Positions 33,423-43,509 of a stretch of DNA of 64,000 nt are shown one piece after another. Position numbers and translations under genes: made by a program. This DNA is from Pseudonocardia autotrophica (lineage in GTDB: Bacteria > Actinomycetota > Actinomycetes > Mycobacteriales > Pseudonocardiaceae). Below the pieces are notes generated by a model. The model did not search any database, was not told the origin of the DNA, and saw only the letters and a list, made by a program, of their open reading frames with translations. Within the stretch, counting starts at the first letter, position 1; each line of letters opens with the position of its first letter. The stretch spans positions 4,340,001 through 4,404,000 of the forward strand of contig NZ_AP018920.1 in assembly GCF_003945385.1 (NCBI RefSeq), written 5' to 3'.

Positions 33423-34412
33423 TCACCGCAGGTGGTGCTTGCTGAAGAACTCCCAGATCAGGTCGGTGGCGCGCACCGTGTAGGTGGTGCTGCCACCGCC
33501 GCTGTAGAGCGTCGCGCCCGGCCAGGTGTGCCCGGCGCCGTCGATCGCAACGTGCTCGACCTGTGCCCGGGCGTCGCATCCCGACCAGGTCGAGACGGTG
33601 ATGTCGGGCTCGATCCGGCGGGTCGCCGGCTGCGGTGCGCAGGAGTTCCGCTCGGCCCAGCCCGCGACCCAGTCCGGGATCGCCGGGAGCCCGCGGCCGG
33701 CGTCGCCGGTGTAGGGGATCGTCGTGTCGCCGGTGCCGTGCAGCGACAGCACCGGGACGGCGCGGCCCGGCTCGCAGGGCGGCTCCCCCGCCCGGTAGTA
33801 CGCACCGGCGACCGGGGCGAACGCGGCGATCCGGTCCGCCAGCCGGCAGGCCAGGATCTCGGTGAACCCGCCGCCGTTGGACTTCCCGGTCGCGTAGACC
33901 CGCTTCGTGTCGACGCACAGCGTGGACTCGAGCTCGTCGAGCAGGTCGCCGGTGAAGGCGACGTCGTCCACCCCGGGCGCCGAGTACGGCGCACCCTGCC
34001 AGGCCAGCCGGTCGTCGCCGCCCACGACGCCGTCCGGGTAGGCGAGGATCGCGGGCAGCGCGGACAGCTCGGTGAACCCCTCGGTGGTCGGGCCGCTGTT
34101 GCCGCGGCCGTGGAAGACCAGCACCACCGGCCAGGCGCGGTCCGCGGTGTAGCCGTCGGGCAGGTGCAGCCGGACGGCGCGGTCCAGCCCACCGGAGCGG
34201 ACGATCCGGTCCACACTGGTGCCGGGCTGCTGCGGGGTGGACGTGTCGGCAGGCGTGTCACCGGGCGGCTGGGCGGGAATGTCACAGCCTGGCGCACGCG
34301 GCGCCGGCGCCTCCCCCGCGGCCGCGGTGCCCGCGGTGGTGAGCGCCCCCGCCATCGCGACGGACAGGCAGGCGGCGAGTGCGAGCAGCCGGGTTCTCCT
34401 CGTTCCGGGCAT
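33423..34412 (-). CDS. Secreted PHB depolymerase/feruloyl-esterase-like hydrolase (LpqC family)
   Basis: 329 aa from ATG 34410-34412. A signal peptide (residues 1-32, 'RTRLLALAACLSVAMAGALTTAGTAAA') is followed by a Pro-rich linker and an alpha/beta-hydrolase domain: 'PVVLVFHGRGNSGP' (oxyanion hole), nucleophile Ser in 'ATGKSNGGGFTE', Asp in 'LHGTGDTTIPY' and His in 'IDGAGHTWPG'. The arrangement matches extracellular PHB depolymerase-like and LpqC-type esterases that cut aryl or polyester ester bonds outside the cell. Four or five cysteines suggest disulphides. Followed by a strong terminator; monocistronic. Confidence 0.9.
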   Translation of the reverse strand: MPGTRRTRLLALAACLSVAMAGALTTAGTAAAGEAPAPRAPGCDIPAQPPGDTPADTSTPQQPGTSVDRIVRSGGLDRAVRLHLPDGYTADRAWPVVLVFHGRGNSGPTTEGFTELSALPAILAYPDGVVGGDDRLAWQGAPYSAPGVDDVAFTGDLLDELESTLCVDTKRVYATGKSNGGGFTEILACRLADRIAAFAPVAGAYYRAGEPPCEPGRAVPVLSLHGTGDTTIPYTGDAGRGLPAIPDWVAGWAERNSCAPQPATRRIEPDITVSTWSGCDARAQVEHVAIDGAGHTWPGATLYSGGGSTTYTVRATDLIWEFFSKHHLR

Positions 34413-34558
34413 GGGCTTCCCTTCGGGCGGCGTCGTCGACGACCGGTTCGGCCCGCCCGGGGTCGTGCTCCGGGCAGGGCGGGACAGCGACAGCACCGGT
34501 CGGTGCCGCCGCGGGTGCGAGGCGGGCTTGTTCGGTCCCGACCGTCAGCCGGGCGGGC

Positions 34559-35224
34559 TCACCCGCCGACCGCCGAGCGGATCGCCGCCAGGTGTTCGGT
34601 GGTCAGCGCGGCGGCCAGGTCGGGATCACCGCTGCGGACGGCGTCGAGCAGCCGGACGTGTTCGGCGTGGTCGCGCTCGCGGTCGTCGTAACGGTGCCGG
34701 ATCTCGATCTGGTCCCGGGCCCGGACCTCGAGCAGCGCCTGCACCGTCTCCCGCAGCACGGCGTTGCCGCTGGTGGCGGCGAGTGCGACGTGGAAGTGCA
34801 CGGCCGGGCGGAGATCGCCCTGCGGCGGATGCAGCGCATTGGTGACGCTCATTTCCATCAGCAGCAGTCCCGCCGCGTCCCGGGTGCGGGCGGCCGCGGC
34901 GGCGATCGGCGGTTCGAGTACCAGCCGGGCCTCGACGAGTTCCAGCACGCTCTCCGGGGTGGCGGCGGGTCCGTGCGGGTTGGCCAGCACGCGCCGGTCG
35001 GCGCCGGGGCCGACGTAGGTCCCCGAGCCGTGCCGGAACTCGACGGCGCCGGTCGCCTCCAGCCGGCGCAACGCCTCACGCACGGTCGGGGTGGTCACCT
35101 CGAACCGGCGTGCCAGATCCCGGGACGACTCGAGCTGGTCGCCGGGCGCCAGCCCCTCGACCCGGATGATCCGCATGATGTCGTCGGCCAGCCGCTCCGA
35201 CAGCGACATCTGCCCCGCACTCAT
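34559..35224 (-). CDS. GntR/FadR-family regulator
   Basis: 221 aa. Winged helix at about 8-72 ('RLADDIMRIIRVEGLAPGDQLESSRDLARRFEVTTPTVREALRRLEATGAVEFRHGSGTYV'), FCD-type ligand domain at about 90-215 with acidic/His metal ligands ('EARLVLEPPIAAAAA', 'HFHVALAATSGNAVL', 'DHAEHVRLLDAV', 'LTTEHLAAI'). These sense carboxylic acids through a bound metal ion. A palindromic operator directly overlaps its own start, indicating autorepression. The controlled pathway is not obvious; the gntP-like transporter and the PLP enzyme further right are possible targets. Confidence 0.9.
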   Translation of the reverse strand: MSAGQMSLSERLADDIMRIIRVEGLAPGDQLESSRDLARRFEVTTPTVREALRRLEATGAVEFRHGSGTYVGPGADRRVLANPHGPAATPESVLELVEARLVLEPPIAAAAARTRDAAGLLLMEMSVTNALHPPQGDLRPAVHFHVALAATSGNAVLRETVQALLEVRARDQIEIRHRYDDRERDHAEHVRLLDAVRSGDPDLAAALTTEHLAAIRSAVGG

Positions 35225-35225
35225 A

Positions 35226-35242
35226 AAGTGACTAAATCACTT
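35226..35242. promoter_or_regulatory. GntR-type operator, palindrome directly before the GntR start codon
   Basis: AAGTGACTAAATCACTT: 6-bp arms with a 5-bp AT-rich centre, ending one base before the ATG (35222-35224 on the minus strand). FadR-family sites have this size. With the operator in this place the mRNA would have no ribosome-binding site, so transcription may start at or near the ATG. Confidence 0.7.
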
Positions 35243-35277
35243 GATGAGTCGGGAGGTCAAGCTCGGCCCGGACCCCG

Positions 35278-36414
35278 TCAGGTCCCGGCGACCGGTCTCC
35301 CGGCGCCGGAGCCGGCAGCGTCGACAGAGGCGGCGGAGCCGGGCTCGACCCCGCCGGCCGCGGCGTCCCAGTCGGCGAGCGCCCGGTCCAGCTCCGGCCA
35401 CGTCGTGCTCCGCGCCCGCCGCCCGGTGAGGACGCCGAGGTGACCGCCCGGCGCGGTCGTGAACCGCACGTCCGGACTGCCGGAGAGCAGCAGCACCGCA
35501 CTGCGCACGGCCTTGAGCGGCGCGATCACGTCGTCCCGGCCGGCGACCACCAGCACCGGGACGTCCACGTCGGACAGCTCGACGTCGCGGCCCGCCAGCC
35601 GCAGTCCGCCGGAGGCCAGATCGTTGCTGCGCAGCAGCAGATGGAAGATCTGGCCGAACACCCGCCCCGGATAGCCGTGCATGTTGTTCATCAGGTGATC
35701 GACGGCCTCGATCTGGGCGAGGCAGTCCCGGTCGTCGATCCGGGACAGCACCGCGAGTGGCCGGGTGACCAGCTTGTCCACCGCGGTCAGGTGGAAGGCC
35801 CAGCTCACCAACGGCGCCGGAAAGCTCCCGATACCGCGATAGATCGACGAGACCATCCGGCCGCCCGCGACCTCCGCGAGCGGTCGCAGCGGCGCCACCA
35901 GCGGAACCCGCGAGACGTCCACCGGGGTGCCGATCACGGACACGCTGCGCACCGGCAGCGGCTCCCGGGACTGCACGGCGGCGGCGACGGTGAGCAGCGC
36001 GAAGATCCCGCCCAGCGACCAGGCGACCAGGTGCACGTCGGATTCCTCGGCGCGGGCGACCTCGCGGACCGCCGACGGCAGCAGGTCGTCGACCCAGTGC
36101 TCGATGCCCAGCGTCCGGTCGGAGAACGACTTCGGGCCGTAGTCGATCAGGTAGACGGTGCGCCCCTGCTGCAACAGGTGCTCCACCAGCGAGCAGCCGC
36201 GCCGTAGGTCATAGGCGAAGTCCGGGGCGCCGAGCGGGGGCACGAGCAGCACCGGGGCACCATCGACGGCGTCCACACCGGACAGCGGGCGATAGCGGAA
36301 CAGGATGCCCGCCGGGGAACCGACGACGGCCTCGCGCGGCATCCGCTCCAGATCGGCGAGCTGCCCGACGACGGTCCGGTCCCAGACGTTGGCCACGGCG
36401 TCGACGAGGTGCAC
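35278..36414 (-). CDS. Alpha/beta-hydrolase related to PHA synthase
   Basis: 378 aa, GTG start. 'PVLLVPPLGAPDFAYDLRRGCSLVEHLLQQGRTVYLIDYG' matches the PhaC class III/PhaC-like family start, and 'HLVAWSLGGIFALL' is the nucleophile elbow. PhaC has Cys at this point; here the residue is Ser, so lipase-like hydrolysis or acyl transfer is more likely than polymerisation. The general acid is in 'VVAGRDDVIAP' and the base in 'APGGHLGVL'. Such Ser-type PhaC relatives are frequent in actinobacteria. Substrate unknown. 53 bp upstream of the GntR gene, on the same strand. Confidence 0.85.
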   Translation of the reverse strand: MHLVDAVANVWDRTVVGQLADLERMPREAVVGSPAGILFRYRPLSGVDAVDGAPVLLVPPLGAPDFAYDLRRGCSLVEHLLQQGRTVYLIDYGPKSFSDRTLGIEHWVDDLLPSAVREVARAEESDVHLVAWSLGGIFALLTVAAAVQSREPLPVRSVSVIGTPVDVSRVPLVAPLRPLAEVAGGRMVSSIYRGIGSFPAPLVSWAFHLTAVDKLVTRPLAVLSRIDDRDCLAQIEAVDHLMNNMHGYPGRVFGQIFHLLLRSNDLASGGLRLAGRDVELSDVDVPVLVVAGRDDVIAPLKAVRSAVLLLSGSPDVRFTTAPGGHLGVLTGRRARSTTWPELDRALADWDAAAGGVEPGSAASVDAAGSGAGRPVAGT

Positions 36415-36497
36415 GCGCGCACCCTACGGCACTCGGGGGTCACCGACGGCACGCGAGGACTCCCGAAGTTACCGGCCGGTATGTGACACTCACCGCC

Positions 36498-37632
<1,135 letters not shown>

Positions 37633-37643
<11 letters not shown>

Positions 37644-38853
37644 GCGCGGCCAGCGCCTGCTCCAGGTCGGCGAGCAGGTCCCGCGGGTCCTCCAGGCCGA
37701 CCGAGAAACGCAGGTGGCCGTAGCGGCGGAACTCCGGCGGGAAGTGCGCCGCGCGGCCGTCGCTCCCGGCACCGACGTGCACGATCAGCGACTCGTCGTG
37801 CCCGAGCGACACCGCGGAGGTGATGATCCGCAGGTTCGCGACGAACCGGTTCTGCAGCTCCGGCGGCCCGTCCAGGGCGAAGGCGAGCATCCCGCCGAAA
37901 CCGCCGTCCAGGGTACGACCGGCCAGCTCGTGCTGCGGGTGCGACGCCAGCCCGGGGTAGGCCACCCAGGCCACCTCGGGCCGGCCCTCGAGGAACCGGG
38001 CCAGCTGCAGCGCCGAGTCGCAGTGCGCCCGCATCCGCATCGGCAGCGTCACCGAGCCCCGCATGATCAGCCAGGCGTTGAACGGGCTGATCACCCCGCC
38101 GGCGTCGACCATCGCGTCGGCCCGGATCCGGTCGACCAGCTCGCGCCTGCCGAGCACGGCCCCGCCCATCGCGTCGCCGTGCCCGTTCACGTACTTGGTG
38201 AGCGAGTGCACGACCAGATCGGCGCCGCGCTCCAGCGGCCGCTGCAGCACCGGGGTGGCGAACGTGGCGTCCACGCTCAGCAGCGCACCGTGCTCGTGCG
38301 CGACGGCGGCGACCGCGTCGACATCGGTGATCCGGGTCGTCGGGTTGGCCGGCGTCTCGACGTGCACCAGCCGGGTCTCCGGCCGGATCGCCGCCCGCAC
38401 CGCCTCCGGGTCCGAGGAGTCGACCAGCGTCGCGGTGATGCCGTAGCGGTCCGGCAGCAGCTCGGTGAGCAGCCGGTGGGTGGCGACGTAGGTGACGTCG
38501 GAGCTCACCACGTGGTCGCCGGTGCGCAGGAAGGTGAACAGCACCGCGTGCAGCGCCGCCACCCCGGACGCCAGTGCGACCGCAGCGCAGCCACCCTCGG
38601 ACACCCCGGACGGGTCCTCCAGGGCGGCCAGCTTGTCCTCCAGCCACGCCTGGTTCGCCCCGCCGTTGCGGGTGTAGAGCCGGGTCCCGGTGCCGGACCA
38701 GTCCAGCTCGGACGGGTCCTCGGGCAGCGCGTAGGAGTTCGCCGCGACGATCGGACGTCGGATCGCGCCGGTGCCGGGATCGACGTCGTTCCCGGCGTGC
38801 ACGGCGCGGGTCGCCAGGAACGGAGGACGGTCGGCAGGATCGTTCGGGCTCAC
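37633..38853 (-). CDS. Cys/Met-metabolism PLP enzyme (trans-sulfuration type)
   Basis: 406 aa from GTG 38851-38853; ATG 38892 would overlap the upstream gene. Fold-type I gamma-family enzyme (cystathionine synthase/lyase, O-acetylhomoserine sulfhydrylase): 'PIVAANSYALPEDP', 'TRNGGANQAWLEDKLAALED', 'ALASGVAALHAVLF' (cofactor), 'LVHVETPANPTTRITD', 'SVDATFATPVLQRPLERGADLVVHSLTKYVNGHGD' with the Schiff-base Lys in 'SLTKY', and 'VSLGHDESLIVHVG'. Reaction choice is open; gamma-lyase or gamma-synthase activity fits. It overlaps the acyl-CoA dehydrogenase 3' end and may be transcribed with gntP. Confidence 0.9.
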
Positions 38854-38878
38854 CCGCCCGATCCTGCCCGACCACCGA

Positions 38879-40273
38879 TCAGCCGAAGGCACCCGCCAAC
38901 AGGAAGATCGGCAGCACCGCGGCGAACCCGACCACCGACTGGATGGTCTGCTGCACCGTCCAGGTCTTCAGCGTGGTGGCGACGTCGAGCCCCATCAGCC
39001 GTCCGACCAGCCAGAAGCCGGAGTCGTTGACGTGCCCGGCGAACACCGAGCCGGCGGCGGTGGCCAGCACGATGCAGGCGACCTCGACGGAGTTGAAGCC
39101 GCCGGCGATGACCGCGGGTGCCACCAGCCCGGCCGAGGTGACCAGTGCCACCGTCGCCGAGCCCTGCGCCACCCGCAGCACGACCGCGATCACGTAGGCG
39201 GCGACGATCACCGGCAGCCCGACCGCGTCCAGCGCGTCGGCCAGCGCGTCACCGATCCCGGACGCCCGCAGCACACCGCCGAACATCCCACCGGCACCGG
39301 TGATCAGCACGACCGACGAGATCGGCCCGAGCGAGGACTCGAGCAGCTTCTCCAGCGCGTTCTTGTCGGTGCCGCGGCGGCTGCCGAGTACGACCATCGC
39401 GACGAACACGCCGATCAGCAGCGCGATGCCGGACGAGCCGAGGATGCTCAGGAACTGCACCCAGCCCGCGTCGGCGTCGACCACGCCGACCTGGGCGAGC
39501 GCGTCCAGCCCGGTGTTGCCGAGGATCAGCAGGATCGGCAGCGCGAGCAGCATGACCACGGTGCCCAGCCGCGGCGGGTCGGCGGGCTGGTCGTCGTCGA
39601 CGGTGCCGAACAACGCAGGGACCGGGTGCACGATCCGGCGGCCGATCCAGGTGCCCCACAGGTAACCCGCGAGCCACCAGATCGGCAGCACCACGATCAT
39701 GCCGACCAGCAGCACCAGGCCCAGGTTCGCGTCGAACTGGTCGGTGGCGGCCACCGGGCCGGGGTGCGGCGGCAGGAACACGTGCATGACCGAGAACGCG
39801 GCCGCGGCCGGGATGCCGTAGAGCAGCACGTTGCGGCCGCCGTCGACCCGCCGGGCGACCGCGAAGATGATCGGCAGCATCAGCACGAGGCCGGCGTCGA
39901 AGAAGATCGGGAATCCGATCAGCAGCGACGCCAGGCTCAGCCCGAGCACCGCGCGCTTCTCGCCGAAGCGCTCGACCAGCGACTCGGCCAGCACCTTCGC
40001 GCCACCGGAGTGCTCGATGAGCTTGCCGAGCATCGCGCCGAGCGCGATCAGCAGCGCCACCGCACCGAGCGTGCTGCCCAGGCCGTCGGTCAGGACGTCC
40101 ACGACCTCGCCCAGCGGGACGCCGGTGGCCAGCGCGGTGAGCAGCGAGACCAGGATCAGGGTGAGGAACGCGTGGACCCGGAACCGGATGATCAGAACCA
40201 GGATCAGCGCGATCGCCGCCGCAGCTATGCCGAGCAGCGGCCCCGCGCCCAGCGTCTGCTCCCATTCGTCCAC
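38879..40273 (-). CDS. gntP: GntP-family gluconate/hydroxy-acid permease
   Basis: 464 aa with about 12-14 membrane helices. 'LGSTLGAVALLIALGAMLGKLIEHSGGAKVLAESLVERFGEKRAVLGLSLASLLIGFPIFFDAGLVLMLPIIF' is the first signature, 'HVFLPPHPGPVAATDQFDANLG' the family loop, and 'GAGGMFGGVLRASGIGDALADAL' with 'QGSATVALVTSAG' and 'HVNDSGFWLVGRLMGL' the second half. Imports gluconate, idonate or related hydroxy acids with protons. It overlaps the start region of the PLP gene downstream by a few bases or is separated by 25 bp, depending on the start used there. Confidence 0.93.
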   Translation of the reverse strand: MDEWEQTLGAGPLLGIAAAAIALILVLIIRFRVHAFLTLILVSLLTALATGVPLGEVVDVLTDGLGSTLGAVALLIALGAMLGKLIEHSGGAKVLAESLVERFGEKRAVLGLSLASLLIGFPIFFDAGLVLMLPIIFAVARRVDGGRNVLLYGIPAAAAFSVMHVFLPPHPGPVAATDQFDANLGLVLLVGMIVVLPIWWLAGYLWGTWIGRRIVHPVPALFGTVDDDQPADPPRLGTVVMLLALPILLILGNTGLDALAQVGVVDADAGWVQFLSILGSSGIALLIGVFVAMVVLGSRRGTDKNALEKLLESSLGPISSVVLITGAGGMFGGVLRASGIGDALADALDAVGLPVIVAAYVIAVVLRVAQGSATVALVTSAGLVAPAVIAGGFNSVEVACIVLATAAGSVFAGHVNDSGFWLVGRLMGLDVATTLKTWTVQQTIQSVVGFAAVLPIFLLAGAFG

Positions 40274-40297
40274 ATGTGCCCCCTTCGCCCGATCATT

Positions 40298-40319
40298 CGC
40301 GGGTCAGTGTGCACCCGCG
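40298..40319 (-). terminator. Hairpin between the ABC operon and gntP
   Basis: CGCGGGT and ACCCGCG with an 8-nt loop, 30 bp past the end of the ABC ATPase gene. Confidence 0.45.
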
Positions 40320-40348
40320 CGATCGCACCGGGAACGGCCGGATCACCC

Positions 40349-41221
40349 TCAGTGCTGCGCGACCGGTGCCGGGGCGTGCAGCGACGGGCCGACGTCCGGA
40401 ACGACCAGCGGGGTTCCGGTCACCGGATCCGGCAGCACCCGGGCGCGCAGTCCGAACACCTCGGCGAGCAGCTCCTCGGTGATCACCTCGGCCGGGGTGC
40501 CGGTGGCGACGATCCGGCCGTCCTTCATCGCGATCAGCCGGTCGGCGTAGCGGGCCGCCAGGTTGAGGTCGTGCAGCACCATGACCACCGTGCGGCCCGC
40601 CTCGGACTGCAACCTGCGGACCAGCTCCAGGACGTCGACCTGGTGCGCCAGGTCGAGGAAGGTGGTCGGCTCGTCGAGCAGCAGCAGGTCCGTCTCCTGG
40701 GCGAGCGCCATCGAGATCCAGGCCCGCTGCCGCTGGCCGCCGGACAGCTCGTCCACCGGACGGTCGGCGAGGTCCGACAGCCCGGTCCAGGCCAGCGAGT
40801 CCGCGACGGCGCGCTCGTCGTCACCGGACCACTGGCGGTACCAGGCCTGGTGCGGGTGCCGGCCACGCGCCACCAGGTCGCCGACCGTCAGGCCCTCCGG
40901 CGCCAGCGGCGACTGCGGCAGCACGCCGAGCACCCGGGCGACCTCCTTCGTGGGCGTCCGGTCGATCCGCCTGCCGTCCAGCAGCACCTGGCCGGACCGG
41001 GTCGGCAGCAGCCGGCCCAGCGCGCGCAGCACGGTGGACTTGCCGCAGCCGTTCGGGCCGATCACGGTCGTGACCCGGCCGGGCAGCACGTCGAGATCGA
41101 GGTTCTCGACGATCGTGCGGTCGCCGTAGCCGAGTTCGACGCCCTCGGCCCGCAGCCGGACGATGTCGGGGTCCACCGGGTCGCCCCCGGTGGTGGTCCG
41201 AGCCTCGAGATGCGCGGTCAT
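40349..41221 (-). CDS. Iron-siderophore ABC transporter, ATP-binding protein
   Basis: 290 aa from ATG 41219-41221. FecE/FhuC type: Walker A 'GPNGCGKST' at about 55-63, Q-loop 'LPQSPLAPEGLTVGDLVARGRHPHQ', signature 'ELSGGQRQRAWISMALAQETDLLLLDEPTTFLD' and H-loop 'MVLHDLNLAARYADRLIAMKDGRI'. It energises the two FecCD permeases encoded upstream; all three start/stop codons overlap by 4 bp. The 'RGRHPHQ' loop is typical of siderophore importers. No substrate-binding lipoprotein is in the operon. Confidence 0.95.
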   Translation of the reverse strand: MTAHLEARTTTGGDPVDPDIVRLRAEGVELGYGDRTIVENLDLDVLPGRVTTVIGPNGCGKSTVLRALGRLLPTRSGQVLLDGRRIDRTPTKEVARVLGVLPQSPLAPEGLTVGDLVARGRHPHQAWYRQWSGDDERAVADSLAWTGLSDLADRPVDELSGGQRQRAWISMALAQETDLLLLDEPTTFLDLAHQVDVLELVRRLQSEAGRTVVMVLHDLNLAARYADRLIAMKDGRIVATGTPAEVITEELLAEVFGLRARVLPDPVTGTPLVVPDVGPSLHAPAPVAQH

Positions 41222-42315
41222 GCACGGGCCTCCTGACGGGAGCGGGCGAGCAGGTAGAGCAGGTAGGGGGCGCCGAGGACGGCGGTGATGATGCCGACCG
41301 GCAGCTCGATCGAGCCGAGCGCGGTGCGTGCGATCAGGTCGGCGAGCACGGTGAGCGCGGCGCCGAGCATCATCGACGCCGCGATCGGCGGGCTCCCGAC
41401 CCGGCAGATCCGCCGGGCGATCTGCGGGCAGACCAGCGCGACGAACGCGATCGGCCCGGCGGCGGCCGTCGCCACCGACGCGAGGCCGACCGAGACGAGC
41501 AGCAGTCCGGTGCGCGCGCCGTTGACCCGGATGCCCAGGCCGCGGGCGGTGTCGTCGTCGAACCGCAGGCCGCCGAGCAGGTGCGCGAGGATCAGCGCCG
41601 CCGGGACGAGCACCGCCATCGCGATCGACAGCGGCACCACCTCGTTCCAGCTGCGGGCGTTCAGGCTGCCGTTGAGCCACACCTGGGCCTGGGCCGCCTG
41701 GTAGATCTGGGCGACGGTGAGCAGCCACTGCACCGCCGCGACCAGCACCGCCTGGATCCCGATCCCGATCAGCACCAGCCGGAAGCCCTGGATGCCGCGC
41801 CGCCAGGCCAGTACGTAGACGACCAGCGAGCTGACCAGGCCACCGACCAGCGCGGCCAGCGGGATGCCGAGCGCCGCGAACGACCCGCCGACGCCCACCG
41901 CGCCGCCGCCCAGCACGATCACGAAGACCGCGGCCGCGCTGGCGCCCCACTGCACGCCGATGATGTCCGGGCTGGCCAGCGGGTTGCGGGCGATCGACTG
42001 CAGGATCGCGCCGGACACCGCGAGCGCGCCGCCGACCAACGCGCCGACCAGCGTCCGCGGCAGCCGCAGCTCCAGCACGACCAGCTGCTGGCCGGCGTCG
42101 CCGCCGCCGAACAGGGTGGCCAGCACGTCGGTGATCGCGATCGGGTAGTCGCCCCGGCCCATGTTGGCGGCCGCCGCGAGCAGCAGCACCACCGCGCAGA
42201 TCAGCAGCACGACGAGCGGGCGCATCCGCAGCACGCCGGAGAACCGGCCGTAGCGGATCGGGCGCCGCCCGGGCACCGCGGGCGGTGCGGGAGGGGCCTC
42301 GGTCGTGGCGCTCAT
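41218..42315 (-). CDS. FecCD-family iron-siderophore permease, second subunit
   Basis: 365 aa. 'DVLATLFGGGDAGQQLVVLELRLPRTLVGALVGGALAVSGAILQSIARNPLASPDIIGVQWGASAAAVF' is the classical FecCD helix pair with the 'RNPLA-PDIIG' coupling motif. About ten helices; 'ARGLGIRVNGAR' is the cytoplasmic loop that contacts the ATPase. It forms the heterodimeric channel with the other permease. The ATG overlaps the previous stop; the N-terminus is Pro/Ala-rich. Confidence 0.95.
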   Translation of the reverse strand: MSATTEAPPAPPAVPGRRPIRYGRFSGVLRMRPLVVLLICAVVLLLAAAANMGRGDYPIAITDVLATLFGGGDAGQQLVVLELRLPRTLVGALVGGALAVSGAILQSIARNPLASPDIIGVQWGASAAAVFVIVLGGGAVGVGGSFAALGIPLAALVGGLVSSLVVYVLAWRRGIQGFRLVLIGIGIQAVLVAAVQWLLTVAQIYQAAQAQVWLNGSLNARSWNEVVPLSIAMAVLVPAALILAHLLGGLRFDDDTARGLGIRVNGARTGLLLVSVGLASVATAAAGPIAFVALVCPQIARRICRVGSPPIAASMMLGAALTVLADLIARTALGSIELPVGIITAVLGAPYLLYLLARSRQEARA

Positions 42316-43406
42316 ACCGCCCCCAGCTTCCGGCGGCGCACCAGCGCGATGAAGAACGGCCCGCCGATCAGCGCGACGACGATGCCCACCTGCAGCTCAC
42401 CGGGCCGGGCGACCACCCGGCCGACGACGTCGGCGAGCAGCAGCAGCACCGCGCCGGCCAGCGCCGAGGCGGGCAGCAGCCAGCGGTGGTCGGGGCCGGT
42501 GAAGGCGCGCACCACGTGCGGCACGATCAGGCCGAGGAACACGATCGGCCCGCAGGCCGCGGTGGCGGCGCCGGCGAGCAGGGTGATCGCGATGACGCCG
42601 ACGATCCGGGTCCGGCGCACCGAGTGCCCCAGTGAGGTGGCGACGTCGTCGCCCAGCGACAGCGCGTTCAGGGCGGGTGCGCTGGCCAGCGCCAGGATCG
42701 CGCCGGCCACGATGAACCACACCACCTGGCCGCCGACGGCCGCGTCCCGGCCGGCGAGCGAGCCGACGCTCCAAAACCGGTAGGCGTCCAGGCTGGTCTC
42801 GTCGAGGAGCACGATCGACGACGTCAGGGCGCTGAGCAGGAAGGTCACCGCCGCACCGGAGAGGGCCAGCGTCACCGGGGTGGCGCCGCCCGGCGCCCTG
42901 GTGCCGATCACGAACACCACCACGCTGGCGACCAGCGCACCGGCGAAGGCGAACCAGACGTAGCCGAACAGTGAGGTGACGCCGAAGACGTAGATCCCGA
43001 CCACCACGAAGAACGCGGCGCCGGCGTTCACGCCGAGCAGCCCGGGATCACCGAGCGGGTTGCGGGTGAAGCCCTGTACCAGCGCGCCGGCCAGCCCGAG
43101 CGCGACGCCGACCAGCACCCCGAGCACGGTCCGCGGGATCCGCAGTGCGCGCACCACCACGTCGTTCTCGGTGCCGGTGGGTGCGACCAGCGCGGACAGC
43201 ACCTCGTTCGGCGGGATGACCTTGGTGCCGATCGCGATGCTGGCCAGCACGGCGAGCAGCACCGCCGTGGTGAGGCCGGCGAGGCCGATCAGCCGTCTGC
43301 GCCGCAACGAGCGCTTCGGTGGCGCCGGGGGCCCCGTCGGACGGGGTCGGACGCGGATCGCGTTCACCTTGCTGCGGTCTCCCTGCGCATCGTTTGCGGA
43401 GCGCAC
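42312..43406 (-). CDS. FecCD-family iron-siderophore permease, first subunit
   Basis: 364 aa from ATG 43404-43406 (GTG 43365-43367 is an alternative). 'EVLSALVAPTGTENDVVVRALRIPRTVLGVLVGVALGLAGALVQGFTRNPLGDPGLLGVNAGAAFFVV' is the signature, with 'DVATSLGHSVRRTRIVG' as the ATPase-coupling loop. First gene of the three-gene import operon. An iron-box-like site lies 25-43 bp upstream of the ATG, so iron-repressed expression by a DtxR/IdeR-type regulator is expected. Confidence 0.95.
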   Translation of the reverse strand: MRSANDAQGDRSKVNAIRVRPRPTGPPAPPKRSLRRRRLIGLAGLTTAVLLAVLASIAIGTKVIPPNEVLSALVAPTGTENDVVVRALRIPRTVLGVLVGVALGLAGALVQGFTRNPLGDPGLLGVNAGAAFFVVVGIYVFGVTSLFGYVWFAFAGALVASVVVFVIGTRAPGGATPVTLALSGAAVTFLLSALTSSIVLLDETSLDAYRFWSVGSLAGRDAAVGGQVVWFIVAGAILALASAPALNALSLGDDVATSLGHSVRRTRIVGVIAITLLAGAATAACGPIVFLGLIVPHVVRAFTGPDHRWLLPASALAGAVLLLLADVVGRVVARPGELQVGIVVALIGGPFFIALVRRRKLGAV

Positions 43407-43430
43407 CCGTCTGGCGCGGCTCCGCTCACC

Positions 43431-43449
43431 ATAAGTGAGGCTGACCTAT
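43431..43449. promoter_or_regulatory. DtxR/IdeR-type iron box
   Basis: ATAAGTGAGGCTGACCTAT matches the 19-bp iron-box consensus (TTAGGTTAGSCTWACCTAA) at about 14-15 positions, including the central GGCT and the CCTA arm. It sits between the FecCD operon (left) and the RibD-like gene (right), so it could repress both when iron is plentiful. Confidence 0.7.
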
Positions 43450-43509
43450 GACTGAACACCTGTGGGGGTACGTCGCGCTCACGATCCGGACGCCCGGCAT
43501 GCTCCGGAC

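Noticed and set aside
35278..36414. PHA synthase (PhaC) for polyester storage
   Set aside because: The nucleophile is Ser, not Cys, and no phaA, phaB or phasin gene is near. The 3-hydroxybutyrate dehydrogenase and depolymerase-like gene elsewhere are not linked to it.
38771..41236. 821-codon plus-strand frame over gntP and the ABC ATPase
   Set aside because: Antisense to conserved genes; His/Gln/Arg-rich repeats without family features.
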